Part shown: positions 6,301 to 11,846 of the stretch, in pieces
How the letters are laid out: each line of letters begins with the position of its first letter
Position numbering within the stretch: the first letter of the stretch is position 1
Assembly (NCBI GenBank): GCA_030830385.1
Contig: JAURNA010000320.1
Location: 1 to 13,044 of the forward strand
Direction of reading: 5' to 3'
DNA length: 13,044 nucleotides
DNA from: Crocinitomicaceae bacterium
Lineage (GTDB): Bacteria > Bacteroidota > Bacteroidia > Flavobacteriales_D > Crocinitomicaceae
Made by a program: the position numbers and the translations under genes
Notes under the pieces: model-generated
The model's database searches: none
What the model saw: the letters and a program-made list of their open reading frames with translations, nothing else
What the model was told of the DNA's origin: nothing

Positions 6301-8889
6301 TCTGTGACAAGGTCCAAGAATACTGTTTTCTCCACCCTCAGCACACCAGTCATAACAGTGATCATGCTGACGACAAGCCGGATGCGAATTACAATCGGTA
6401 TAAGCCGGATAAACATGCCAGATATGTCCATCGCCCATTTCTTCACACACGTATTTATCTTCGGGAACTGTACATGCATCTTCATGACAATCCGGACCAC
6501 AAGCTCCACGACACAGTGCACCACTCGCGATATTTGGAGCTTTTGGATATGCAAACAATGGCCCTCCCCAAGCTGGTTCAGGATGTCCATCCCAAACAAC
6601 ACCTACCTGACGCGGCATAATCCCCATTGCGTTGAAGCGATCACACAATGGACAGTCAGCCTGTAACACCGAACGGTCAAATGCCTGCGGAGTTTGATTA
6701 AACGGTACACCTGAAATATTATTGATGCTTGCACTTGGCATTACCGTAGGGAATCCTGCACCATAAGATAAGCCAATCGTCCAATCAACATTGGTAGCTG
6801 CTTCAAAATGACTTTCCCAGAATGGATAATAAAGTCGACACAAGTTTTGGCCTCCAACGGCTAAGGAACCATATGCTCCAACACCAAGGTCGGCCGATAT
6901 TCCATAGAATGCATTATCTCTGACCGACATCGAAATTCCGTGGAACAATCCAACCGTACTTCTGAATTGGAAGTTATGATTCGCCGCAATGGTTCCAACA
7001 GCTTCTCCTGCTGCACCCGCTTCCACCAACACATCATTTATATTAATCGGTGTCGTACTTCCGGGAGGGAAGAATAAATTCGCAGTTCCTTCTGCATAAC
7101 CTCCGGCGTGATACTGCCCACGTATGGTAGCACCAATGTCTACACTCAAATCAGCTCCAACGCTTGTAGATAAACCAAGAATGTCAATCTCAAAGAAGCT
7201 ATTATTTAATTGACACGGACCCAATAATAATTCCAGCTGAGACGTAAAGGTTGCCTGAATTCCAACATCTCCAAGAAATTCTATGTGATCTCCTATCCAA
7301 TGAAGTCCTGCCAATGGGAAATATTGGGAGAAATTCTCCGACTCTATGATCATCATCATTTGAGGGCACACGGTTAAACTAGGTCCTTCCACCCTGAGTA
7401 TTCCATTTTCAAATGTGATATAACCAGAAATTACTTCGGCTACCCATTTTGCAAATTCCCATGCCTGTTTGAACTTCTCTACAAGCCAGCCAGCCAATTC
7501 AGTAACACGCTCCCATGCCCAGTTAGCAGCTCTTCCAGCCTGATCCCATAACCATTCGGCTGCACCACTAATTGCGCCCCATGCTTGTCCTGCAAGACTC
7601 TTTATTGATTCATATGCCGATGACAATGCATTTACAGCCGCATTATAGGCCGTACTCACAGCATCAGATACCGTATCATAAACCGCAGATGCTACTCCAC
7701 TGACATCATCTACAAATTCGGACCAACTGTATCGTTGGATACGTGGCGTAGTTTGAGAAATGGAACGCGTCTTTCTTTGTACATGTTCTTCTTCCTCACA
7801 CTTCTTACATTTTCGTTGAATATTTTCTTCGCGCTCGCAAGCAGCACACTTACGTTGTACCTCATCCTCCTTAACTGATGTTGCAGCGGACTGGTCTTCT
7901 TTCTGACAAGCTGCGCATTTACGTTGAACGGCCGGCGGCCCTCGATCGGACAGTGCGCTGCGTTGAATGCTTTCTTCTTTTTCACAGGAAGTACATTTGC
8001 GTTGTACCTCTTCTTCCTGAGGTTTTCGCATGATACGATCGGCTGTTGCATCAGCTTCTTTCTCGTATGTGTCATCTGGCGCATTCACCTTCAGTTTGGG
8101 CTGTACGGTGTTGCTCACTGCACCTTGCTGAATGGTGTGCGTTAGCTCATGAGCGAGCAATGTCTTCCCCTCCCGGGTTTCAGGTTGGTACTGACCCGAG
8201 TTGAAATAAATGTCGTTTCGGTGCGTGAACGCCTTTGCCTGAATGGAATCACTCATGCTGCTGGCATCGCTTCCGGTGTGAATGCGAACACCGCTGAAGT
8301 CTGTTCCGAAACGGGAATTCATAAAACCAAGTGTCGATGAATCCATGGGTTGGCCTCCACCTTTGGACTGATTGAGTTTGCTTGCAAACTGTCCGGCAAC
8401 CGGTGGACCTCGTCCGGCAGTTCCGTTTTCTTTCTTCTGAAGTTCTTCGTCTTCTTCCTTCCGAAGCACGCGCGGCGCAACGACGGAAGGTTTGATTACG
8501 GACAAGCCGGAGCCACTCTTTCTGAGAGATTCCCCATTGCTTTCAGTCGAGGGCTGCGCATCTTGTTTTGATGTATGTTCAATGGCTTTCCGTTGAATTT
8601 TTGCAGATTCATCGGATTCTTTTATTTCTTCTGTAGATTCTTCTTTTCGCTGAACGATGGGTTCAGGTTGCGGCATTCGCATTACTGCTTCGGCCGTTTG
8701 ATCCGCTTCCTTTTCAAATTTATCATCGGGAGAGCCTACCGATAATTTGGCTTGTACGGAATCCATTCCGGAGAGGAAAGACAACGACGATTTTGCCGCT
8801 TGCTCCATTCCGCCTTTGCTTGTATTGGCATGGGCAGCCGCTGAGTGCGCCTTGCTTTTGGGTTCCGCTATTTTGGCCTTTCCTGACAA
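358..8889 (-). CDS. Giant 2,843-residue DUF4157 eCIS effector: two HELTH domains, PLA2-like domain, two NUC1-type nuclease domains, C-terminal HhH
   Basis: Probable payload of the injection system. Order of parts: Ser/Lys-rich N-terminus; leader repeat VQAKLSVGSPDDKFEKEAD (45-63); DUF4157-A (175-256, HELTH 247-251); second leader repeat (262-291); four QRKCxxC repeats (295-373); Ala/Trp-rich helices (387-488); beta-rich region (489-745); Cys-rich PLA2-like segment (746-908, CRQHDHCYD 839-847); beta-rich region (935-1120); RRARRR and a Gly7 linker (1166-1184); nuclease 1 (KGHLLN 1285-1290); degenerate leader FFERQADSIADHV (1421-1433); a QRKCxxC repeat; DUF4157-B (1511-1592, HELTH 1583-1587); a QRKCxxC repeat; beta-rich region (1795-2190); basic stretch (2228-2252); nuclease 2 (RGHLLN 2630-2635); HhH (2779-2817). 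The start is TTG at 8889, because an in-frame TAG lies two codons upstream; the next Met is residue 28 (ATG 8808). There is no signal peptide or clear membrane anchor, which fits loading into a CIS particle. Delivery and target are inferred. Confidence 0.93.
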   Translation of the reverse strand: MSGKAKIAEPKSKAHSAAAHANTSKGGMEQAAKSSLSFLSGMDSVQAKLSVGSPDDKFEKEADQTAEAVMRMPQPEPIVQRKEESTEEIKESDESAKIQRKAIEHTSKQDAQPSTESNGESLRKSGSGLSVIKPSVVAPRVLRKEEDEELQKKENGTAGRGPPVAGQFASKLNQSKGGGQPMDSSTLGFMNSRFGTDFSGVRIHTGSDASSMSDSIQAKAFTHRNDIYFNSGQYQPETREGKTLLAHELTHTIQQGAVSNTVQPKLKVNAPDDTYEKEADATADRIMRKPQEEEVQRKCTSCEKEESIQRSALSDRGPPAVQRKCAACQKEDQSAATSVKEDEVQRKCAACEREENIQRKCKKCEEEEHVQRKTRSISQTTPRIQRYSWSEFVDDVSGVASAVYDTVSDAVSTAYNAAVNALSSAYESIKSLAGQAWGAISGAAEWLWDQAGRAANWAWERVTELAGWLVEKFKQAWEFAKWVAEVISGYITFENGILRVEGPSLTVCPQMMMIIESENFSQYFPLAGLHWIGDHIEFLGDVGIQATFTSQLELLLGPCQLNNSFFEIDILGLSTSVGADLSVDIGATIRGQYHAGGYAEGTANLFFPPGSTTPININDVLVEAGAAGEAVGTIAANHNFQFRSTVGLFHGISMSVRDNAFYGISADLGVGAYGSLAVGGQNLCRLYYPFWESHFEAATNVDWTIGLSYGAGFPTVMPSASINNISGVPFNQTPQAFDRSVLQADCPLCDRFNAMGIMPRQVGVVWDGHPEPAWGGPLFAYPKAPNIASGALCRGACGPDCHEDACTVPEDKYVCEEMGDGHIWHVYPAYTDCNSHPACRQHDHCYDWCAEGGENSILGPCHRWCDLECACENNAPSCIDWAMGGGRSDRTMPFSDPPFSFEGCRGGCPENIADEDAEPQYQLCLPDFELMGRQDYDYHWDDSTGEVEVFQTFVEVPYIVGVWLGVDAEATIDIDVNAGLGPITLSNVCLDVDPTTGTYEGSAKLSAVADITPEVTLTGILHAWGSDFLCLLEWVRMSGELALNAGATLQETLSYDVNIECVDGEIRLSHGLNLESCLKLFCGLDAAFELFILGFSVYENNWDLADWEWEKCWDYVFELPPFGENELPSGEFMMRAFDAINLLQSIFPAASQGENDVRVSDGRVDRRARRRGILNPCGGGGGGGTPEAVEQDPVTAETAHDLESIRSQLNVTRYTTDTITLPGGHSNTVGIGMETQYLTNHPDKIREGSDSTGSAQRNIYGFRKIPQRGAFGRGGGYTQDMVFIKGHLLNGNTGGPAEDRNLYPITGLANDCHKCGPERWVKTNVLDNEYLVYYEVAVENRTSPQLIDVYGDGTCTYYQLDCDYTCFYSTYKLYDSGRLERNRVTRVPVESRFNEPDFITLVTNRGCPQRKSSDGSGSSAFFERQADSIADHVVNGSGGGSLVNQVTPLNVGGKSTQRKCAACEKEEQVQRKAWEKDGYNPYLEEEIQRSSDDGGGGFTAGNGFSSGLQASKGGGQPMDSGTQSFMENSFGTDFSNVRIHSDNRAANLSDQIQAKAFTHGNDIYFNQGQYNPETKAGKHLLAHELTHTVQQGASGDVQRKCTKCQEEDRVQRMPMLPTPMLPLAKPSSEPEDKANDPNCIAVPAKQKGEPETYVCKPMETIDLISGTATPSEAMLTWLKKKGRKGDTIDVKFGKYAKGQMMLRSHDGKTITTVGKGHHAILANISYLNPLKKIGIDPALAIQVKKNAVSGYLAATQGGEIMGGKGSIFEWMRKNATKFGWDGIEVMSGQVNNAIEAGGFRMEVTGIPVRVGGFLDGQVEKFGMFNDRFSFAISANVNVPLLTPTSLNIERSENGELSGGVKTGFTISRLSGEVDVKYKKGLVDITGTIGYHDEHFDGNLTIMLTDYESAMNLAFSRLDPEKIAAMSEVISSSNKPGGRALAGHGTLDFELNEHFKGKVEVIVDGEGYITVIGKWAPDTRVALFDGLKPEKPYEKPLFAKDFEYGIPYLASFGIGVKIDLFATWGVNPAYLHNLHISGVYSTNPRLQNNRWTIGANLNISAFAEAGIKVFIFGFAKLLGHSVQVGLNMIAAAGIKGYLDSGIELGLRPSKKKKGESEYFISGKVVMAAQPYIRLGSEFAVALDSPWWSPVPDKTWSWPLGELFFPIAGSLGIQMDIDHAIGSGEWPTVDFKPHSFDPEHFMEAITEDQDSLKANNGDKEMNSEFMDKTHKNDKKKGGREKGKANRKKRLDDRPSKQELEGYKNAVETAKKYGGKVFHIIMTSKQANQRLRHLRSMPFVKEVKSFKQSGMNHLVYIATERTNNRQMKEPVYWSIIDDGGLESQDEAELTAKEVQQRVAKLREIEGLYLKENQRTNPGYMFEEQTRFVKNTFESRHKNFQVSVVRNKGRWEYHVLPVKLVFNKKTFMIDRVPQTHLKQVIIGGKILTWEGVIESSKVNASFTDAVGEQHKLFYDHKGRRADMQMASNNPGDIEPKLEKELGGSSAGTPKEKAMLKQALKQTRSIEKKINENMTGAEPQDSRTSQAVVNLAKDGTTIVANLAASGGYGDEGKPLPKTTVSFGGLSRGGFGASMFANPLTREGEEGSIPTVENAQWNAIKRRTTKSGGGRTWYARGHLLNHNIHGTGKSWSNLTPITQTSNGEHLRKVESDVKKYVDQGKILKYRVNADVLVGKNSALESSIQKSKDSWTDKKVKLAIARAERFVPARFSCTVTVYDNVTDYEQGKSNTKLSFAMPITTYTRTTEASEIFLSSGTTADSAATSVDFNRSSVQDLQYLPGIGSVTAQLIVELRPFRDFDDMLSKLLEKNAKIRLSIAEIRKSSITTTFG
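439..555 (-). other. C-terminal ComEA-like helix-hairpin-helix
   Basis: Residues 2779-2817 read VDFNRSSVQDLQYLPGIG followed by SVTAQLIVELRPFRDFDDML. This is the N-x-A/S-x2-x-L-x2-LPGIG-x3-A-x2-I pattern of DNA-binding HhH repeats in ComEA-type proteins. It sits about 115 residues after nuclease 2 and may guide it to DNA (inference). Confidence 0.85.
820..1014 (-). other. DNA/RNA non-specific (NUC1-type) nuclease domain 2
   Basis: Core residues 2626-2690. RGHLLN (2630-2635) supplies the Arg-Gly-His triad with His2632 as general base. NLTPIT starts at Asn2647, and Asn2656-x7-Glu2664 keeps the Serratia nuclease Asn-Glu spacing. All recognisable catalytic positions are intact, unlike domain 1. 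The fold resembles Endonuclea_NS-type toxins and the MAC effector Pne1. Confidence 0.82.
4054..4101 (-). repeat. QRKCxxC repeat after DUF4157-B
   Basis: Residues 1597-1612, VQRKCTKCQEEDRVQR, the sixth copy. It sits just after the HELTH domain, as the first cluster does after copy A, so the order of modules is kept in both halves. Confidence 0.85.
4114..4359 (-). other. DUF4157 domain, copy B (HELTH zinc-peptidase motif)
   Basis: Residues 1511-1592. It aligns without gaps to copy A, with 60 of 82 residues identical by my own count. HELTH is at 1583-1587. A sixth QRKCxxC copy follows directly (1597-1612). Two intact copies in one chain point to fusion of two DUF4157 effectors or internal duplication. 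Confidence 0.92.
4474..4524 (-). repeat. QRKCxxC repeat before DUF4157-B
   Basis: Residues 1456-1472, TQRKCAACEKEEQVQRK, a fifth copy of the motif seen four times near the N-terminus. It lies between the degenerate leader (1421-1433) and DUF4157-B, which marks the start of the second effector-like half. Confidence 0.85.
4870..5061 (-). other. DNA/RNA non-specific (NUC1-type) nuclease domain 1
   Basis: Core residues 1277-1340. KGHLLN (1285-1290) matches the RGH of Serratia-type nucleases. NLYPIT starts at Asn1301, and Asn1310-x7-Glu1318 has the same spacing as Asn119 and Glu127 of Serratia nuclease. The Arg before Gly-His is Lys here (1285), which may weaken activity. A Cys-rich tail follows (1354-1366). 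Confidence 0.75.
6235..6474 (-). other. Cys-rich phospholipase A2-like domain
   Basis: Residues 806-885 are dense in Cys (806, 815, 833, 839, 845, 849, 861, 865, 869, 871, 878). The core ACRQHDHCYDWC (838-849) resembles the secreted PLA2 signature CCxxHDxCY, with the catalytic His and calcium-binding Asp at 842-843. The classical calcium loop (YGCYCGxGG) is not obvious upstream, and the downstream Asp partner is uncertain (candidates Asp866 or Asp880). The fold is therefore likely but activity is unproven. Confidence 0.65.
7426..7731 (-). other. Ala/Trp-rich amphipathic helical segment
   Basis: Residues 387-488 are rich in Ala, Ser, Trp and Tyr, with repeated short patterns such as VYDTVSDAVSTAYNAAVNAL, followed by AWGAISGAAEWLWDQAG. 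There is no proline after the first residues and the pattern suits long amphipathic helices. It could be a coiled rod or a membrane-interacting stretch; the sequence does not decide. Confidence 0.55.
7771..8007 (-). repeat. Cluster of four QRKCxxC(E/Q)xE(E/D) repeats
   Basis: Four copies of a 12-residue motif between residues 295 and 373, with Cys pairs at 299/302, 325/328, 348/351 and 361/364. Each pairs a basic QRK with CxxC and an acidic tail. Two CxxC pairs could bind one metal ion, so two sites are possible, but that is inference. Single further copies flank DUF4157-B. Confidence 0.85.
8122..8367 (-). other. DUF4157 domain, copy A (HELTH zinc-peptidase motif)
   Basis: Residues 175-256 of the giant protein. 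The segment has SKGGGQPMDS, FGTDFSGVRIH, QAKAFTHRNDIYFN and LLAHELTHTIQQG. HELTH (247-251) is an intact HExxH metallopeptidase motif. DUF4157 is a known hallmark of eCIS-associated toxins. Whether it cuts itself, a host target or nothing is not shown here. Confidence 0.93.
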
Positions 8890-8892
8890 ATT

Positions 8893-10233
8893 CTACATCG
8901 TTTTTCCTTCTTTGAGGAATTCCCTGCGAATTCCCATTTGAATATCGTTTGATCGTATCGTTTTCGTTCCTCTTTTCAGCGCCATCAGAGAACTGAAGCG
9001 AACCACATTCATGATAACTCCTCCGGTCAATTCATGTTGGTTAGCGATGTCACTTAAATCGATCTGGTCTTCCAAATCGCAACGATCCGAAAATCCGTTT
9101 TTCCATATTTGGAATCGTTCCTCGGTCGCTGGAATTCCAAAATGAACCATTGTTTCGAAACGACGGATAAATGCTTTATCAATGTTGTTCTTCATGTTCG
9201 AGGACAGGATCACTACCCCACTGAAATCTTCTATTCGTTGCAGCAAATACGAAACCTGCTGATTCGCGAACATGTCGTTCGAGGATTCGGTTTGCATGCG
9301 GGTTCCGAACAATGCATCTGCTTCATCAAAAAAGAGAATCCAATCCTTGTTTTCAGCCTGATCAAATACACGGCTCAGGTTTTCCTCGGTTTCCCCGATG
9401 TATTTGGAGATGACCATGGAAAGATCGATGCGGTATACGTCGCGACCCGTTAGTTTACCCAACAAGCAGGAAGTCATCGTTTTTCCCGTACCCGGAGGCC
9501 CGTAAAACAATGCGCGTATTCCGGGGCGAATCTTCTTTCCCAGGTCCCACTCGTTCATGAGTACATTGCCGTGACGGATCCACAGTTCGATTTCTTCGAT
9601 TTGATCGAGCGTACGCTTGGGTAGAACGAGATCGCTCCACTCCAATTTTGTTTCGATCAATTTGGCCGGAAAATCCCTGCTGAAGTTCGGTTTGCGGTTT
9701 TTCCCTGTAGTGACCAATTCAATGAACTCGCGCGATACATTGATCTTGCCACTCAAAAATGGTTCCCCGGTATGCGCTGGTTCCAGATTGAGAATTCCTT
9801 TTTTCGCGAGGGGGTGTCCGCCATCGAATAAATCGTGCAAACTGAATCGAATCGAAAGATCATCTTCTCCCAAGATAAAGAGTGCCGTTTCTCCCGTTGC
9901 GAGAAAACCTCCGTGTCCGATACCTTTTACCCCTCCGAACTCGGTAAATCCGCGATTGAACGTTGAATTTTTCAGGAAGAAAACATCCAGAAGTTCGGGT
10001 CTGATATGCGGAGTCGCGCCCAAAATGAGAATCAGGCGCTCTTTAAAATCAAGATTCATGGAATCCACGATGGCACCGTAGTGGGAATCGTTACTCAAAT
10101 TCGGCGGTTCAATTTGGTAGATTGAGGTAACCTCGGCATCCTGACCGAAATAGCATTTAAGACGATTGTCCAGAACAGTGGAAAGCCACGCCAATTCCTG
10201 CGCAAGTGCCTCGGCGTTTACGTTCCCTTTCAT
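8893..10233 (-). CDS. AAA+ ATPase of the contractile injection system (Afp15-like)
   Basis: A cytoplasmic AAA+ ATPase of the type encoded beside the tape-measure gene in eCIS loci and needed for particle assembly in Afp/PVC systems. Numbering from the upstream GTG at 10320, the N-terminal ~220 residues form a family-specific domain. The C-terminal AAA+ core has Walker A GPPGTGKT (274-281), Walker B ILFFDEAD (328-335), sensor-1 region LSSNMKNN (372-379), arginine-finger region FIRRFE (384-389) and a sensor-2-like helix LTGGVIMN (431-438). All key residues are present. Three starts are possible: GTG 10320 (61-base overlap with the preceding gene), ATG 10266 (7-base overlap) and ATG 10233. I prefer 10233 because GGAG lies 8 bases upstream. 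It gives 446 residues beginning MKGNVNAEALAQELAWL, a plausible N-terminus for the family. The TAG stop lies 3 bases before the effector start. Confidence 0.93.
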   Translation of the reverse strand: MKGNVNAEALAQELAWLSTVLDNRLKCYFGQDAEVTSIYQIEPPNLSNDSHYGAIVDSMNLDFKERLILILGATPHIRPELLDVFFLKNSTFNRGFTEFGGVKGIGHGGFLATGETALFILGEDDLSIRFSLHDLFDGGHPLAKKGILNLEPAHTGEPFLSGKINVSREFIELVTTGKNRKPNFSRDFPAKLIETKLEWSDLVLPKRTLDQIEEIELWIRHGNVLMNEWDLGKKIRPGIRALFYGPPGTGKTMTSCLLGKLTGRDVYRIDLSMVISKYIGETEENLSRVFDQAENKDWILFFDEADALFGTRMQTESSNDMFANQQVSYLLQRIEDFSGVVILSSNMKNNIDKAFIRRFETMVHFGIPATEERFQIWKNGFSDRCDLEDQIDLSDIANQHELTGGVIMNVVRFSSLMALKRGTKTIRSNDIQMGIRREFLKEGKTM

Positions 10234-10241
10234 TTGGATAA

Positions 10242-10245
10242 CTCC
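10242..10245 (-). promoter_or_regulatory. Shine-Dalgarno GGAG deciding the ATPase start
   Basis: GGAG stands 8 bases before the ATG at 10233. The alternative starts at 10266 and 10320 lack such a site. Shine-Dalgarno sites are weak predictors in Bacteroidota, so this supports but does not prove the start. Confidence 0.45.
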
Positions 10246-10259
10246 ATTGTGTTTCGTTC

Positions 10260-11846
10260 TTACCATTCGACCATCATTATTTTTTCCATCCAACTGCAAT
10301 TCACGGTATTGTATCCCCACGGGAAGCTGCTCAACAAAGCGTCAATTCCACGTGCATCTATGTCGAGTTGCCAGTGCGATTCATGTTCGATCAGATTACC
10401 TGTCCTTGATAAAAAGGCCTCTCGGAGAGCATCCGGAGATGTATTCTTCAAAACGACCCAGGTAGATAGCACGTGTTGTAGTAACGCATCGACTTCCGCT
10501 CGATCGGCATCGGTGAGTTTGGGTAAAAACACCGGTACCGACTCAATTGGCAAGCCGACCAATATTTTATTTACGATCATCCCTTCTTCTTCTGCTAACT
10601 CTGATCCTGAAACCAGGTAATTCAGCAATTGTAAGCCCACGAAGCGCTCTTCTTCTCCCGAAAAGGTCCCGTCTCTGAACAATCCGCGACTTTCGAAAAG
10701 TGTTTTGAGCATCGGCCAGACCAAAATGACCCCGCCGTTCACGATCTGAATCCAATCTTCCGCATCTCGTTTGATTTCCTTCGATTGTTCCAAAAGCTCA
10801 TCTTTCTCAATCTTAGGCTTCGGTACAAATTCCAGCGATTTCTGTATTTGGACCAGCATTTCTTTCTGCTTTTCTTCCGTTGGGGTCAGTTTTTTCAGTG
10901 CACGTGCAATAGAATCCGGTATTTTCAACCTCCCCGTCGGTTTTTCCTCCTTTTCAGGGGAGACCCACGCAGAAATGGATTCACTCAAATCTTCCAAACG
11001 CGCTGAAACATTCGAAAAGCGTGCGAGCAACAACCGAAGAAACTCCGAATGAACGGATTCCTGTGCCGATAATTGTTCGGTTCGAAGCAATGCGTGAGTC
11101 CCGAAGTAGTGAGCGATGCGTATCACTTCCTGATGTAAATAAGGGAATAGTTGATTCAAAATTTCCGCATAGAGCAATGAGAACTGCTTGATCTGTTTCT
11201 GACGAGCGGCAGAATGATCTTTCCGCGTGACCTTCTCCATGATTTCGTACCACTTCACAGCATCATCCGGAGTTCCCAAATGAAACCATCGCATGATCGC
11301 TGCATCCAATTGAGTCGATGATCGTCTTCGCAAACCTCTCTCAAAAAGTTCGGAATGCGGTTGACCCGATTCTTCGACGAGTCTGGCGATCTGCTTTGAC
11401 ATCTTCACCGGGTCACGTTCGGAGCTCCACCAGGGCATCATTCCCGTTGAAAGGTAGGCCAACCAGGCATCCAACAATCTTTCTGCCACTGATTTTGTGA
11501 ACGGTTGGTCGGGTCGTGGAGATTCCATCGTGCTACCTGCGTCGAATTCAATTCCATTGGCCGATAACCTCAGTTTGTTGACCTCGTGACTTAATTTAAC
11601 GCGGAAGGCATTGAGAAACGACTCATCAAAATTCCCGATATCAATATCTCCGAGGTCTAATTCCAAGCGATCAATGCGCACGGTTTCTTCCGGACCGCAG
11701 ACCGAACTCATCACATCTTCAAGTCGCTTTTTGGTGCTTTGATGGAGCCTGTTAAGCATATCGTTTCGGGCTCCGGAGGCGTCGGATCCTTCCGGGACAT
11801 GCAGGTCAATGGTCAACCTCCGAACGATGTGCCTGTTTTCGATCAA
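10260..11846 (-). CDS. Contractile injection system tape-measure-type protein (CIS_TMP, Afp14-like)
   Basis: A 528-residue protein expected to set tube length during particle assembly, as proposed for Afp14. The N-terminus has the family pattern: NRHIVRRLTIDLHV (residues 4-17), then RIDRLELDLGDIDI (57-70). The middle is helical, charged and variable (about 110-365). The C-terminal block is the strongest match: NGGVILVWPMLKTLFESRGL (370-389), LLNYLVSG (407-414), IVNKILVGLPI (424-434), a WVVLKNTSPDALREAFLSR stretch (473-491) and the ending FPWGYNT..SWM (518-530 region of the C-terminus). The start is a TTG at 11846 that overlaps the preceding TGA (TTGA). An in-frame TGA lies just upstream with no ATG between, and the next internal Met would remove the conserved N-terminal strand. 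No Shine-Dalgarno is visible. The next gene, an AAA+ ATPase, follows directly, which is the Afp14-Afp15 order. Confidence 0.9.
   Translation of the reverse strand: MIENRHIVRRLTIDLHVPEGSDASGARNDMLNRLHQSTKKRLEDVMSSVCGPEETVRIDRLELDLGDIDIGNFDESFLNAFRVKLSHEVNKLRLSANGIEFDAGSTMESPRPDQPFTKSVAERLLDAWLAYLSTGMMPWWSSERDPVKMSKQIARLVEESGQPHSELFERGLRRRSSTQLDAAIMRWFHLGTPDDAVKWYEIMEKVTRKDHSAARQKQIKQFSLLYAEILNQLFPYLHQEVIRIAHYFGTHALLRTEQLSAQESVHSEFLRLLLARFSNVSARLEDLSESISAWVSPEKEEKPTGRLKIPDSIARALKKLTPTEEKQKEMLVQIQKSLEFVPKPKIEKDELLEQSKEIKRDAEDWIQIVNGGVILVWPMLKTLFESRGLFRDGTFSGEEERFVGLQLLNYLVSGSELAEEEGMIVNKILVGLPIESVPVFLPKLTDADRAEVDALLQHVLSTWVVLKNTSPDALREAFLSRTGNLIEHESHWQLDIDARGIDALLSSFPWGYNTVNCSWMEKIMMVEW

Noticed and set aside
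6153..6602. 149-residue minus-strand ORF over the PLA2-like segment
   Set aside because: It is a frame-shifted shadow of the Cys-rich coding region, and the main frame has the HDxCY motif.
6037..6666. 209-residue plus-strand ORF opposite the PLA2-like region
   Set aside because: It is antisense to a well-supported coding frame, its protein is low in recognisable pattern, and the Cys/His-rich codons opposite explain the lack of stops.
7771..8007. CRISPR-like array
   Set aside because: The repeats are degenerate protein-level repeats in a coding frame with unequal spacing, not identical DNA repeats with spacers.
7710..8084. 124-residue minus-strand ORF over the QRKCxxC repeats
   Set aside because: It is a shifted-frame reading of the repeats; the main frame carries the DUF4157-linked motifs.
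358..8889. Possibility that the 8.5-kb frame is two genes or a frameshift artefact
   Set aside because: The frame is uninterrupted through the junction near residue 1420, the linker is Gly/Ser-rich coding sequence, and there is no stop, start cluster or gap there.
9617..10081. 154-residue plus-strand ORF within the ATPase gene
   Set aside because: It is antisense to a clear AAA+ coding frame and has no recognisable motif.
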